Source: Granulosicoccus sp. (GTDB lineage Bacteria > Pseudomonadota > Gammaproteobacteria > Granulosicoccales > Granulosicoccaceae). Taken from it: a stretch of DNA of 33,306 nt. The number at the start of each line of letters is the position of its first letter. Position 1 is the stretch's first letter. Of the stretch, positions 15,037-23,413 are shown piece by piece. The DNA lies in the NCBI GenBank assembly GCA_023300375.1, contig JALZWO010000107.1, positions 1 through 33,306 of the forward strand. Direction: 5' to 3'. A program made the position numbers and the translations under genes. A model generated the notes under the pieces. That model saw nothing but the letters and a program-made list of their open reading frames with translations. It was not told the DNA's origin and did not search any database.

Positions 15037-15886
15037 GAAAATTACAATTGTTGAAATGAGTCCACGCGATGGGCTACAAAATGAAAAAAGTCCTATTTCT
15101 ACAGCGAATAAAATCGCGCTGGTTGACCAGCTGTCTGATTGTGGATTTACCAGGATAGAGGTAAGCAGTTTCGTCAGTCCAAAACGGATACCTCAGCTGG
15201 CTGATGCGATAGACGTCATGTCAGGAATTACTCGCAACCACTCAGTGAGCTATGCTGTATTAACGCCAAATTTGCGCGGATTCCAAACCGCCATTAAAGT
15301 TAAGGCAGATGAAGTAGCCATATTTACATCGGCATCAGAGGGCTTCTGTCGGGAAAACATCAACTGTAGTATTGATGAGAGCCTGGTGCGATTTGCTCCG
15401 GTCTTGAATGCGGCCAGAGCGTTGAATATTCCTGTTCGTGGCTACGTCTCCTGTGTTACCGACTGTCCTTACGATGGGCCCACGCAGCCGTCGCAAGTTG
15501 CAGATGTATCAGCCAAGCTTATTGAGTTGGGTTGTTTTGAGGTGAGTCTGGGAGACACCTTGGGCGTTGGTATGCCGGATGCCGTTGCTGAGATGTTAAG
15601 TGCGGTAACAGCGCGAGTGTCTCCATCGTTACTTGCGGGACATTTCCACGATACCAATAACAATGCGTTGAATAACATCAGGGTTAGCCTAGAAGCTGGG
15701 TTGAAGGTGTTTGATTCTTCCGCAGGTGGTCTTGGAGGATGTCCGTATGCACCCGGAGCAAAGGGTAATGTAGCGACAGAGCAGGTTGTTGAGTTTCTGC
15801 ATAGCGAAGGATATGCAACAGGTATAGATGTTGGGCGGCTAAATAGCGCTGCTCAGTTCGCTAAGAGTTTAAGGTCAGCATCATGA
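15029..15886 (+). CDS. liuE: Hydroxymethylglutaryl-CoA lyase
   Basis: 285 residues, a TIM-barrel lyase splitting HMG-CoA into acetyl-CoA and acetoacetate, the last step of leucine catabolism. Visible are the N-terminal SPRDGLQNEKSPI, the metal-binding HFHDTNNNALNN (two histidines and an Asp/Asn set), and the signature loop GGLGGCPYAPGAKGNVATE with the catalytic cysteine. The start lies within the liuD 3' end (8-base overlap). Its TGA overlaps the ATG of the truncated liuC remnant in an ATGA, showing that the operon formerly continued. Confidence 0.95.
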   Translation: MPEKITIVEMSPRDGLQNEKSPISTANKIALVDQLSDCGFTRIEVSSFVSPKRIPQLADAIDVMSGITRNHSVSYAVLTPNLRGFQTAIKVKADEVAIFTSASEGFCRENINCSIDESLVRFAPVLNAARALNIPVRGYVSCVTDCPYDGPTQPSQVADVSAKLIELGCFEVSLGDTLGVGMPDAVAEMLSAVTARVSPSLLAGHFHDTNNNALNNIRVSLEAGLKVFDSSAGGLGGCPYAPGAKGNVATEQVVEFLHSEGYATGIDVGRLNSAAQFAKSLRSAS

Positions 15887-15963
15887 AGAAATACGAAACC
15901 TTGTCTTTGACAGTTGATGGGCGTGGGGTCGCGTCTAGGCGAAGGCGCAACACGACAGGTTGA
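15883..15963 (+). pseudogene. liuC: 5' stub of methylglutaconyl-CoA hydratase
   Basis: An ATG in a 4-base ATGA overlap with the liuE stop opens MKKYETLSLTVDGRGVAS, then Arg-rich unrelated residues and a stop at 15961-15963 (26 residues in total). The first 18 residues fit the N-terminal pattern of LiuC-type enoyl-CoA hydratases (Y-x-TL-x-L-x-(V/I)D-x-RGVA, normally followed by TLTLNRP). Homology ends at about 15936. The position, coupling and pattern point to a deletion that removed nearly all of liuC, the one liu enzyme otherwise missing. The match is short, so a search is needed to be certain; the alternative is an accidental mini-ORF. Confidence 0.6.
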
Positions 15964-15967
15964 AAAA

Positions 15968-16003
15968 CGTTAGGCCGAGCCTTCAAGGCTGAACGACCTA
16001 ACG
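15968..16003. terminator. Nested hairpin downstream of the liu operon
   Basis: CGTTAGG (15968-15974) pairs with CCTAACG (15997-16003), and inside them AGCCTT (15978-15983) with AAGGCT (15985-15990). No strong T-run follows. It probably stabilises or ends the liu transcript. Confidence 0.5.
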
Positions 16004-16145
16004 AGAAACGGGTGACATTGTCATCATTTTTTGACACGCAGAGAGGCCACTGCAGCGATTTTTGAAAACACTGAAGTGTTCTAAAACCGAACCCGGTTAC
16101 ATTCCATTTTTGGATGCAAAACGCGAGTAGCCGTGCGGAGAGTGT

Positions 16146-16763
16146 TTAAACCTTAGCAGGCGCTGACATCGAACTTTGCCCACGATCTGGGTTGGGCTCC
16201 ACAGGTGCATTAACAATCGCAGCTAACTTGTCAGAACCGCCCACATACTTACCATCGATCCAAATTTGTGGAACAGTAATAGGCGTCTTCGGGCCAACAA
16301 TGGGCTTAACTCGCGCAAGCATCTCGTATAGATCTAGCGGGTTGGTTATGACATCTCGATATTCATAGTCAATACCTGCTGTCTCCAAATACGTTTTAGC
16401 ATTCACACAGTGTGGGCAACTAGCCTTTCCAAACACGTGGTTGCCGGAAATAGAAGTGCGCTTGGCATGATGCTCTATGACCGCTTGAGTTAGCATACCG
16501 CGATTCAAAGCACCACCTTGTCCAACAATTTTTCCTTCAACTAATACAATAGGCGCATGCCAACCACCTTTTAGCAATGGCTTATACCATTCGGACAGCC
16601 AATCTCTGGTTTCGAGTTCAACTTCAATACCTTGCAACTCGTTTTGCATTGTATCTTTGATGACGTCTGAGGTTAGCGCGCACTCGCCACAGGGGATAGA
16701 GACTTTGAATGGTCCGAATGAGCCTGCCCATCGGTACACTAGAATTTTGATTGGATCTGCCAT
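16146..16763 (-). CDS. Two-domain thioredoxin-fold protein with C-terminal glutaredoxin
   Basis: 205 residues. The C-terminal half (about 108-185) is a glutaredoxin: VFGKASCPHCVNAKTYLETA with active-site CPHC (116-119), the cis-proline motif TVPQIWIDGKYVGGSDKL (163-180), which binds glutathione. The N-terminal half (about 5-100) has CGEC at 25-28, a WHAPIVLVEGKIVGQGGALN stretch with a cis-Pro-like AP and a second glycine turn, and looks like a second thioredoxin-fold domain. So both halves have a CxxC pair. A disulfide reductase role in the cytoplasm is likely, but partners are unknown. It has no export signal. It lies 106 bases after the xylanase gene on the same strand. Confidence 0.8.
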   Translation of the reverse strand: MADPIKILVYRWAGSFGPFKVSIPCGECALTSDVIKDTMQNELQGIEVELETRDWLSEWYKPLLKGGWHAPIVLVEGKIVGQGGALNRGMLTQAVIEHHAKRTSISGNHVFGKASCPHCVNAKTYLETAGIDYEYRDVITNPLDLYEMLARVKPIVGPKTPITVPQIWIDGKYVGGSDKLAAIVNAPVEPNPDRGQSSMSAPAKV

Positions 16764-16869
16764 TTAGGTACCGTTTTGTTATTAAATTCGATAGAGATAC
16801 TACAGTTTGCCACGAATTGTAGCGCTATCACAATCCGCGCGCTAGCTCCTGTTTTTGCTGATGTCAGTG

Positions 16870-18939
16870 TCACTCACCACTGAGTCCGCTGCGCAAAGCG
16901 TCGTAGCTAGGTTTCACCTGATGATTTTCATCCAGATACAACGGCGAGGTAAATCGTCTGAACGAATAGCGGTCGGTAAACCCCCAGGTTTGTAGTACGG
17001 TGCACCGAGGTTGGGCAAGGCAAGTTTCTGCCACACGTTCATACACTTCTGCTTGTACCTCTTCTGTATCGTCGCCCACAATGGCTACATCCAACTCGGT
17101 AACATGTATGTCTAGCCCACGCGCCGCAATCTCTGCCATGTTGGCGGCGAATTCGTCGTACTGGTCGTAGCTAGAAAAGACATGCATTTGAAACCCTATT
17201 GCATCAACGGGCACTTCTCGTTCTAGTAGTCTATCTATAAGAGACAAAAAGTCGTCAAATTTACGACCTGCAAAGCCGATGTCAAATTCATTCAATACAA
17301 GTGTGGCGTTAGGGGCTAGCTCACGTGCCTGAAGGAAAGCGGTATCGATATAGCCCTCTCCCATGGCTTCAAACCAGATGCTGTCGCGCAAGCCATCTTC
17401 TTCACTGATCGGCTCATTAACAACGTCCCAGTAGTCCACTCTGTCAGCGTATCGTGTCATTACCCGCGTGATGTATTCACGCATGTGGACTTCTCGGTCT
17501 TCGGGTTCAGTCTGTTCAACCCACGAGGGCAGGCTGGTATACCAGATTAAGGTGTGGCCGCGCACCTCCATGTCGTAGAATTCTGCAAAATTTAGGAGTG
17601 TGTCCATGTCAGCCCATTCGAAGCGCCCCGGCAGCGGATTAATGGCATCCCATTTCATTGAGCTCTCAGGGCTCATCACACCGAACTCACTGCCAGCGAA
17701 GGCTTCATACACACCGCCATCAGCTTGCAGGTAGAACACCGGCGACACCGCACTGCCAAATGCCACGCCACTGCCTGCAACTGCATTGCGCAAGCGCTCG
17801 CCGCCGCGTTCGAACGCGTCGGCGTCGAGTACCTCAAGGGTGATCTGATTAAGCCCCGTGAGTAATGGGTCGTCTGCATCCCGAGTGAGAATATCAATAA
17901 CGAGTGTGCCTGCTGAATCAGGAACCACTTGCAGGATCTGAATCTCAGGTGTTCGCGGGTCTGGTGTCAGGATTGCACTCGGGGGAGGGTTTTGCAATTC
18001 GATAGTGGGGACAGTGCCATTTCTATCCGTACCGATCAAGAAAATAGATACCGGATCGCCCACGCGCACAGTGTAGTCGGCCACAGGTTCAATACCGGGT
18101 GGCACGTTGGGTATACCGGCAAGGTTGCTCGGCTCGTCAACCGCAATGAGCACCATTTGCGAACTTCGGTAGTTGCTGTTATCCGGGTCAATGGCCACAG
18201 CTGTGAACTCTGTAATGCCTACATCACCTTGCAGTGGTGTCCATTCAAGCGTTCTTGTGCCATCACGGTTGTCGTCAAAGCTCGCGCCTGGGGGTAGCTC
18301 TTGGCCGAACATCCCAGGTAGATCCCCTTCAGGATCAACAGGGTCAAAGAGTAACTGCAGCGTTTGCCCAGCTTCTATTCGAACATTGGCTAGCCCTTCA
18401 AAGAAGGGAGGCGCATTGGTTTCGGGATCCACATCGTTGGGTACTGTGATAACCGCGTCTGGAAGGCCGGCGTCGAAGTCCTCTTGGGTAAATTCGTTTG
18501 CCTCTTTAGCTTTGCTAATTCGTGGGCCAGTATCACGCAGAGCTTGGAATTGTGTGATCGTGTGTAATTCAGAATCGAAGGCTACCGGCTCATCATCGGC
18601 CGACGGGCCTTCAGTAAGCGGTGGGTTAGGCAGTTCAGCCAAGCCAACAGGCGCACCGTCAACAGGCGCACCGTCAAGAGGTGCTTCGTCAAGAGGTGCT
18701 CCGTCAAGAGGTGCTTCGTCAAGAGGTGCTTCGTCAAGAGGTGCTTCGTCAAGAGGTGCTTCGTCAAGAGGTGCCTCGTCAAGAGGTGCCTCGTCTATCG
18801 GTGGGCTCGGTGTTCCAAGCGCTGATCCGTCATTGTTGGCTACGTCGTCGTCGCTACCGCCATCTCCTCCTCCACCACAGGCGCTTAAGCCAAGTGTCAT
18901 GAGCAGTAGTGCACAAAGATTGGTCCATTTCGAATTCAT
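16870..18939 (-). CDS. GH10 endo-1,4-beta-xylanase-like lipoprotein with Pro/Asp repeat linker
   Basis: 689 residues, predicted surface or outer-membrane lipoprotein. Signal: MNSKWTNLCALLLMTLGLSA with lipobox LSAC, then GGGG. Residues about 45-105 are a low-complexity linker with ten DEAPL-type pentapeptides; about 175-375 contain at least two Ig/cadherin-like beta domains (NVRIEAGQTLQLLF, DPEGDLPG; DYTVRVGDPVSIFLIGTDRN). From about 385 to the end is a glycoside hydrolase family 10 domain: SSMKWDAINPLPGRFEWADM, RGHTLIWY, acid/base E509 in DVVNEP, nucleophile E615 in HVTELDV, and TWGFTDRYSF. All key residues are present, so it should be active on xylan or a related beta-1,4-glycan. No other polysaccharide-degrading gene is nearby. 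Confidence 0.93.
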   Translation of the reverse strand: MNSKWTNLCALLLMTLGLSACGGGGDGGSDDDVANNDGSALGTPSPPIDEAPLDEAPLDEAPLDEAPLDEAPLDEAPLDGAPLDEAPLDGAPVDGAPVGLAELPNPPLTEGPSADDEPVAFDSELHTITQFQALRDTGPRISKAKEANEFTQEDFDAGLPDAVITVPNDVDPETNAPPFFEGLANVRIEAGQTLQLLFDPVDPEGDLPGMFGQELPPGASFDDNRDGTRTLEWTPLQGDVGITEFTAVAIDPDNSNYRSSQMVLIAVDEPSNLAGIPNVPPGIEPVADYTVRVGDPVSIFLIGTDRNGTVPTIELQNPPPSAILTPDPRTPEIQILQVVPDSAGTLVIDILTRDADDPLLTGLNQITLEVLDADAFERGGERLRNAVAGSGVAFGSAVSPVFYLQADGGVYEAFAGSEFGVMSPESSMKWDAINPLPGRFEWADMDTLLNFAEFYDMEVRGHTLIWYTSLPSWVEQTEPEDREVHMREYITRVMTRYADRVDYWDVVNEPISEEDGLRDSIWFEAMGEGYIDTAFLQARELAPNATLVLNEFDIGFAGRKFDDFLSLIDRLLEREVPVDAIGFQMHVFSSYDQYDEFAANMAEIAARGLDIHVTELDVAIVGDDTEEVQAEVYERVAETCLAQPRCTVLQTWGFTDRYSFRRFTSPLYLDENHQVKPSYDALRSGLSGE
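18646..18795. repeat. Ten 15-base in-frame tandem repeats within the xylanase gene
   Basis: Ten contiguous 15-base units, consensus AAGAGGTGCTTCGTC on the plus strand, encode DEAPL, DGAPL or DGAPV on the minus strand. Units 3 and 5-8 are identical; units 4, 9 and 10 differ by single bases and units 1-2 (AACAGGCGCACCGTC) are the most diverged. Near-identity marks recent slippage expansion; because units are multiples of three, number changes keep the reading frame and alter only linker length. Confidence 0.95.
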
Positions 18940-19096
18940 CAGCGCTGGCAGTGTCCCGTTATTGATCTAGGAATAGGTATATGGCTCACCGGGTACAGCG
19001 TGAAATTCGGCGAGTCAACACCGAGAAGGTTAGCGAAATTGTGGCGTACAGAACGGGTAATTTCTCGCAAAAGCCAATTGTTTACCTTCTGGTTTG

Positions 19097-19121
19097 AGGA
19101 ACAGTGCCAATTTTGGTTCCT
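19097..19121. terminator. Hairpin downstream of the dapD-yffB genes
   Basis: AGGAAC (19097-19102) and GTTCCT (19116-19121) flank 13 bases containing another CCAA/TTGG possibility. It lies 36 bases beyond the minus-strand yffB stop. No T-run on the minus strand follows, so terminator function is uncertain. Confidence 0.3.
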
Positions 19122-19157
19122 TATCGCCTCAAATGGCTCGTTATTCCTCTGACTCGG

Positions 19158-19505
19158 CTATTTAAGCGCCTCGTACGCTGTCTCATCAAACCCCAGCAAT
19201 AAGCCTGCTTTATGTTGAATGACGGGGCGTTTGATCATGCTGGTGTGCTCAAGCATCAGCTCGATAGCACGGTCTTCATCTATATCCTGTTTCTGCGCTT
19301 CATCGAGTTTGCGCCAGGTGGTACCCCGCCTATTGAGTAAGGCCTCCCATCCTAGCGCTTTACTCCAAGCTGTAAGGGTTGCCTCCTCAATACCTTTCTT
19401 TTTGTAGTCGTGAAACTCATAGCTGACGTCATTGGCATCCAGCCACTTTCGTGCTTTTTTTACCGTATCGCAATTCGGAATGCCGAATACCGTGACGTCA
19501 GCCAT
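19158..19505 (-). CDS. yffB: ArsC/Spx-family protein (YffB-like)
   Basis: 115 residues, the length of YffB/Spx-like ArsC-fold proteins. The start DVTVFGIPNCDTVKKARKWL has the family's single N-terminal cysteine in NCDT, and the middle has WEALLNRRGTTWRKL and the C-terminus IKRPVIQHKAGLLLGFDE. True arsenate reductases share the fold, but the GIPNCDTVKKAR pattern is YffB-like and its biochemical role is not established. It starts two bases after the dapD stop, in one minus-strand operon; dapD-yffB-dapC neighbourhoods recur in gammaproteobacteria. Confidence 0.88.
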   Translation of the reverse strand: MADVTVFGIPNCDTVKKARKWLDANDVSYEFHDYKKKGIEEATLTAWSKALGWEALLNRRGTTWRKLDEAQKQDIDEDRAIELMLEHTSMIKRPVIQHKAGLLLGFDETAYEALK

Positions 19506-19507
19506 TA

Positions 19508-20338
19508 TTAGTCAACCACCCTGAGCAACTCGTTAATACCTACCTTGCTGCGTGTTTTCTCATCAACTCGCTTAACAATAACGGCACAGTAAAGGCTGTA
19601 TTTGCCATTGCTTGATGGCAGGTTGCCTGATACGACCACTGAACCTGCTGGAATACGTCCGTAAGTGACTTCATCGCGCTCACGATCATAGATGCGTGTG
19701 CTTTGACCCAGGTATACGCCCATGGAAATAACTGAGCCTTCCTCAACAATCACACCTTCTACCACTTCAGAACGTGCACCGATGAAGCAGTTGTCTTCAA
19801 TAATTGTGGGAGAGGCTTGTAAAGGTTCTAGTACGCCACCGATGCCCACACCACCTGATAAATGCACGTTCTTACCAATCTGGGCGCAAGAACCTACAGT
19901 GGCCCAAGTATCAACCATGGTGCCTGAATCGACGTAGGCGCCAATGTTGACGTAAGAGGGCATGAGTACGGTATTGGTAGCAACGAAGCTACCTTTACGG
20001 GCCATAGCAGGTGGTACTACGCGCACGCCAGAGGCTTGAAACTGCTCTGGTGTCATGTCACCAAACTTGGATGGTACTTTGTCGTAGAACTGAGTGTATC
20101 CACCAGCAGCCATAGGCGCGTTGTCACGCAGGCGGAATGACAGCAATACGGCCTTCTTCAGCCATTCGTTGACTTTCCATTGGCCAACACTTTGTCGTTC
20201 AGCGACACGAGCTTCACCTGAGTCAAGCATTGCAATGGCTTGTTCAACAGCCTTGCCCACGTCGCTACCCGCTTGTGACGGGTTGATGTCAGCGCGGTTT
20301 TCCCATGCATCATTGATGATGCTTTCAAGTTCGCTCAT
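19508..20338 (-). CDS. dapD: 2,3,4,5-Tetrahydropyridine-2,6-dicarboxylate N-succinyltransferase
   Basis: 276 residues, standard DapD length. It succinylates tetrahydrodipicolinate in the succinylase branch of lysine/diaminopimelate synthesis. Left-handed beta-helix hexapeptide repeats run from about residue 110 to 220 (e.g. [60 protein letters not shown]), with the family's conserved [17 protein letters not shown] block. Homotrimer, cytoplasmic. The gene follows dapC (84-base gap) and precedes yffB on the minus strand. Confidence 0.97.
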   Translation of the reverse strand: MSELESIINDAWENRADINPSQAGSDVGKAVEQAIAMLDSGEARVAERQSVGQWKVNEWLKKAVLLSFRLRDNAPMAAGGYTQFYDKVPSKFGDMTPEQFQASGVRVVPPAMARKGSFVATNTVLMPSYVNIGAYVDSGTMVDTWATVGSCAQIGKNVHLSGGVGIGGVLEPLQASPTIIEDNCFIGARSEVVEGVIVEEGSVISMGVYLGQSTRIYDRERDEVTYGRIPAGSVVVSGNLPSSNGKYSLYCAVIVKRVDEKTRSKVGINELLRVVD

Positions 20339-20421
20339 GTTCTAAGTGTTCTCAGGTTATTAATGGATAGTGGAAAAAATAGGTAAACGATGCGTTTCGA
20401 AGCTGGTGTTTTGTTAACTCT

Positions 20422-21624
20422 TCAGCTGTGTTTTTTAAGGCATTCAACGATGCGCGTCGCGGCATCAAGGCAATCTGCAATTGGGGCAACGAGTGCCAGT
20501 CTTAGTCGATGTGCACCGGGGTTGGCGGTGCCATGGGTTTCGCGAGCCAGAAAGCTGCCCGGTACTGTTCGAACGTTGTGTTCTGCCAGTAGTTGACGTG
20601 TAAAAAACTGATCATCTAGGGGGAGTTGAGGCCATAGATAAAAGCCAGCAGGTGGTGTCGCCACGTTTAGTTCAGGGGACAAGACGTTGATAACACCTTT
20701 GTATTTTGCGTCGTACGCACATCGGTTGGCTTCAACGTGTGTCTCATCCGACCAAGCCGCAATGCTGGCATCTTGCACCGCACCCGACATCGCGCACCCT
20801 TGGTATGTACGGTATTCGACAAAACGCTTAATAATGTTGGCATCGCCGGCTACAAAGCCCGAGCGCAGTCCGGGCAAGTTTGAACGCTTGGACAGGCTAT
20901 GAAAAACAATACAGCGCTCAAAAGTGCTGTTTCCCATATCGTTGGCAGCCTCGAGAAGTCCGCAAGGCGCGCCGTGTTCTTCACGATAGATTTCGCTGTA
21001 GCACTCGTCGCTAACAATTACAAAGTTATGCTGGTGGGCTTTTTCTATTAAGCGCTGTAAAGCTTGTTTGGAATTTACGGCCCCTGTGGGGTTGCCAGGC
21101 GTACACACATAAATCATCTGGCACTGGTCTAACTGTGCATCGCTGAGGCCATCCAGATTATCGTCTGCATTTTCGTCAATGGTGTAGAAGTCTGGTTGGC
21201 AACCCGCGAGTAGGGTGGCACCTTCGTAAATTTGATAGAACGGGTTTGGCATGAGCACTGAACGCGCGTTCTGTTTGTTGTCTAGCAAGCACTGGGCGAT
21301 AGCAAACAACCCTTCACGTGTTCCATTGACCGGAATGACATGTTGCTCTGCAATAGTGCTGCTGCGGCTTGCGTCAATGTGAAAACGCCGGCACAACCAT
21401 TGAGCCATAGATTCACGAAGTGCATCTGAACCTCGCGTAGACGGATAGTTTTCCAGTTTAGCTAACCCTGCCACCAGAGCGTCTAGAGCGAACTGTGGGG
21501 CTGCATGTTTGGGCTCGCCAACGGATAAGGACACCGCGTGGATGTCAGCCGGTTCGACGCCTTCGAGCAATTGTCGAAGTTTTTCGAAGGGATAAGGTTG
21601 TAAAAGGTCTAGGTCTGCGTTCAT
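20422..21624 (-). CDS. dapC: Succinyldiaminopimelate aminotransferase (class I/II PLP aminotransferase)
   Basis: 400 residues from the chosen ATG at 21624 (MNADLDLLQPYPFEKLRQLL); an upstream in-frame ATG at 21672 adds only a non-conserved 16-residue tail. PLP enzyme converting N-succinyl-2-amino-6-ketopimelate to N-succinyl-diaminopimelate. Motifs: PVNGTREGLFAIAQ, PFYQIYEGATLLAG, CTPGNPTGAV, SDECYSEIY (Asp/Tyr contacting PLP), and SLSKRSNLPGLRSGFVAG with the PLP lysine. The PYPFEKLR start, the KRSNLPGLRSGF block and the location next to dapD identify DapC. Diverges from the DUF1415 gene with 47 bases between starts. Confidence 0.94.
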   Translation of the reverse strand: MNADLDLLQPYPFEKLRQLLEGVEPADIHAVSLSVGEPKHAAPQFALDALVAGLAKLENYPSTRGSDALRESMAQWLCRRFHIDASRSSTIAEQHVIPVNGTREGLFAIAQCLLDNKQNARSVLMPNPFYQIYEGATLLAGCQPDFYTIDENADDNLDGLSDAQLDQCQMIYVCTPGNPTGAVNSKQALQRLIEKAHQHNFVIVSDECYSEIYREEHGAPCGLLEAANDMGNSTFERCIVFHSLSKRSNLPGLRSGFVAGDANIIKRFVEYRTYQGCAMSGAVQDASIAAWSDETHVEANRCAYDAKYKGVINVLSPELNVATPPAGFYLWPQLPLDDQFFTRQLLAEHNVRTVPGSFLARETHGTANPGAHRLRLALVAPIADCLDAATRIVECLKKHS

Positions 21625-21671
21625 CCAGCGTATTATACGGGACGGTTGGCCACTCAAGAGCAGTAATAGCA

Positions 21672-22226
21672 ATGCAACACCATCAGGATCACGAACAAAT
21701 AGTTGCTCGAGTGGAGCGCTGGGCTGAATCTGTGGTGATAGGACTCAACCTTTGCCCGTTTGCGTCAGGCGCGTTGCGCCGCGGGCAGCTCAATATTGTT
21801 GTGGCGGATGACAAAACAGCCGAGTTGTGTTTGCAACAAATGGCCGATGAGGCCGACGATCTGCTGGACGGAGATCAGCAGGCAACTACCTTGTTTGTTC
21901 TGCCTGAAGGCTTTGAGAACTTCGATGATTACCTCGATCTGCTCGCCTTGGGCGAAGCGCTGCTTGAGGACATAGGGTTAGAGGGCGAGCTGCAGCTGGC
22001 AAGTTTTCATCCACAGTATCAGTTTGACGACACAGACTACGATGATGTGGAAAATTGGACTAATCGCGCCCCGTATCCCATTCTGCATTTGCTCACTGAA
22101 GTCAGCGTGGCTGACGCGGTAGATTCGCATCCTGATATCGACAGCGTGCCGGAGAACAATATCGACAGACTGGAGGCTATGGGCACTGAGATGCTGGAAG
22201 CTCTAAATCGTGCCGCCGATGGCTAA
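21672..22226 (+). CDS. DUF1415 family protein
   Basis: 184 residues from ATG 21672 (MQHHQDHEQIVARVERWAES). DUF1415 proteins are conserved in proteobacteria and their function is unknown. Family-like features are the opening VERWAESVVIGLNLCPFA, the acidic middle, SFHPQYQFDDTDYDDVENWT, NRAPYPILHLLTE, and the C-terminal NIDRLEAMG. An in-frame open extension upstream to 21495 lies inside dapC and is not translated in my reading. Divergent from dapC across 47 bases, so they probably share a promoter region. Confidence 0.88.
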   Translation: MQHHQDHEQIVARVERWAESVVIGLNLCPFASGALRRGQLNIVVADDKTAELCLQQMADEADDLLDGDQQATTLFVLPEGFENFDDYLDLLALGEALLEDIGLEGELQLASFHPQYQFDDTDYDDVENWTNRAPYPILHLLTEVSVADAVDSHPDIDSVPENNIDRLEAMGTEMLEALNRAADG

Positions 22227-22293
22227 CCGTTGGTGATAGAGAATTAATTCCATGCGCAGCATAAGTGCTTGAACCGAACGTTGAGACAAAACC

Positions 22294-23307
22294 ATGAAAG
22301 CAGTTGGATTCAAAAAATACCTGCCCATCAAAGATGATGATTCATTCCTCGATCTCGACGTGGAAAAGCCGGTTGCCACAGGGCGTGACATTTTGGTGTC
22401 GGTTCAGTCAATTTCAGTAAATCCGGTAGACATTAAAGTACGCACGTCGAAAGATTCCATTGAGGATCCGGCGCGTATCATTGGCTTCGATGCTAGTGGC
22501 ACAGTTGAATCGGTTGGCGAAGACGTCACCTTGTTCAAGGCAGGCGACGAGGTGTTTTATGCTGGCGATCTGACCCGATCAGGCAGCAATGCTCAATTCC
22601 AGTTGGTTGATGAGCAGATTGTCGGTCGAAAGCCAAAAACATTGTCATTTGCACAGGCTGCCGCTTTACCACTCACCGCTCTGACAGCCTATGAGAGTTT
22701 TTTTGATCGCCTGAATATCGATATTTCTGGAGCTAACAAAGGCGAATCCATACTGATCATTGGTGCTGGAGGCGGTGTTGGCTCAATCGGCATTCAATTG
22801 GCAAAGACTGCCGGGTTAAAGGTGATTGCCACGGCGTCGCGCAAAGAGTCTGCGGATTGGGTGACATCACTCGGTGCTGACCACGTGGTCAATCATCATG
22901 AAAACATGGTGGAGCAAGTGCACGCTTTGGGTCTGAATACGGTTGATCACATCGCTATTTTCAGTGACAAAGTGCATTGGGATGCGTGTGTCGCGCTTAT
23001 TCGTCCGCAAGGGGGCATCGTGGCTATTGGCGATCAGAATTCAGATTTCCCTATGGCGGGTTTAAAAGTCAAAAGCGCCAGCTTGCATTGGGAGTTTATG
23101 TTCGCTCGGGCCATGCATAAAACACCAGACATGATTAAGCAACATGAATCGCTGAACTATGTCGCTGACCGTGTTGACGATGGAACACTAAAAACGACGT
23201 TGAGCGAAACGATTTCACCTATCAATGCCAGCAACTTGAAAAAGGCGCATGGCTTGATTGAGCAGGGTAATGCCATCGGTAAAGTGGTCTTGGATGGCTG
23301 GAGCTAG
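22294..23307 (+). CDS. MDR-family zinc-binding-type alcohol dehydrogenase / quinone oxidoreductase
   Basis: 337 residues, medium-chain dehydrogenase/reductase of the NADPH:quinone oxidoreductase-like (ZDH/QOR) group. The N-terminal GroES-like part has SVNPVDIKVRTS and GFDASGTVESVGEDVTLFKA GDEV; the Rossmann part has LIIGAGGGVGSIGIQLAKTA, with the NAD(P)-binding glycine pattern, and ATASRKESADWVTSLGADHV. The catalytic zinc cysteine-histidine set of true alcohol dehydrogenases is missing, so NADPH-dependent reduction of a quinone or enone is more likely. It is a single gene, convergent with the dienelactone-hydrolase-like gene. Confidence 0.88.
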   Translation: MKAVGFKKYLPIKDDDSFLDLDVEKPVATGRDILVSVQSISVNPVDIKVRTSKDSIEDPARIIGFDASGTVESVGEDVTLFKAGDEVFYAGDLTRSGSNAQFQLVDEQIVGRKPKTLSFAQAAALPLTALTAYESFFDRLNIDISGANKGESILIIGAGGGVGSIGIQLAKTAGLKVIATASRKESADWVTSLGADHVVNHHENMVEQVHALGLNTVDHIAIFSDKVHWDACVALIRPQGGIVAIGDQNSDFPMAGLKVKSASLHWEFMFARAMHKTPDMIKQHESLNYVADRVDDGTLKTTLSETISPINASNLKKAHGLIEQGNAIGKVVLDGWS

Positions 23308-23337
23308 TCCAAAAGCCGTCGATTAGTGTCGTGAACA

Positions 23338-23374
23338 AGGCAAGCTACCCATCGGCTTCCGTGGGAGCTTGCCT
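23338..23374. terminator. Bidirectional hairpin between convergent genes
   Basis: AGGCAAGCT (23338-23346) pairs perfectly with AGCTTGCCT (23366-23374), and the CCC at 23348-23350 can extend the stem with GGG at 23363-23365. It sits between genes ending at 23307 and 23414. A short AACA before and CGTTTG after give a weak T-run on each strand. Confidence 0.65.
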
Positions 23375-23413
23375 CGTTTGACATTACGCTGATTTAAATT
23401 CAGCGCAACTCTG

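Noticed and set aside
15968-16003. Integron attC-like site: GTTAGGC at one end and ACCTAAC at the other match the attC core consensus.
   Set aside because: It is only about 36 bases, shorter than attC sites, lacks the internal L boxes, and lies after a chromosomal catabolic operon with no integrase. A hairpin is the simpler reading.
16067-16080. AACACT/AGTGTT hairpin as terminator of the glutaredoxin-like gene
   Set aside because: The two-base loop is too small without opening the stem, and the T-run on the minus strand is interrupted; too weak to list.
18173-18970. 265-codon plus-strand ORF antisense to the xylanase gene, rich in Ser/Arg/Gly repeats
   Set aside because: It is a shadow of the repeat region and the GC-biased codons of the real minus-strand gene; no start signal or known domain.
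21495-21671. N-terminal extension of the DUF1415 gene to 21495
   Set aside because: The extra 59 residues lie antisense to the dapC 5' end and are not protein-like; the family N-terminus begins at ATG 21672.
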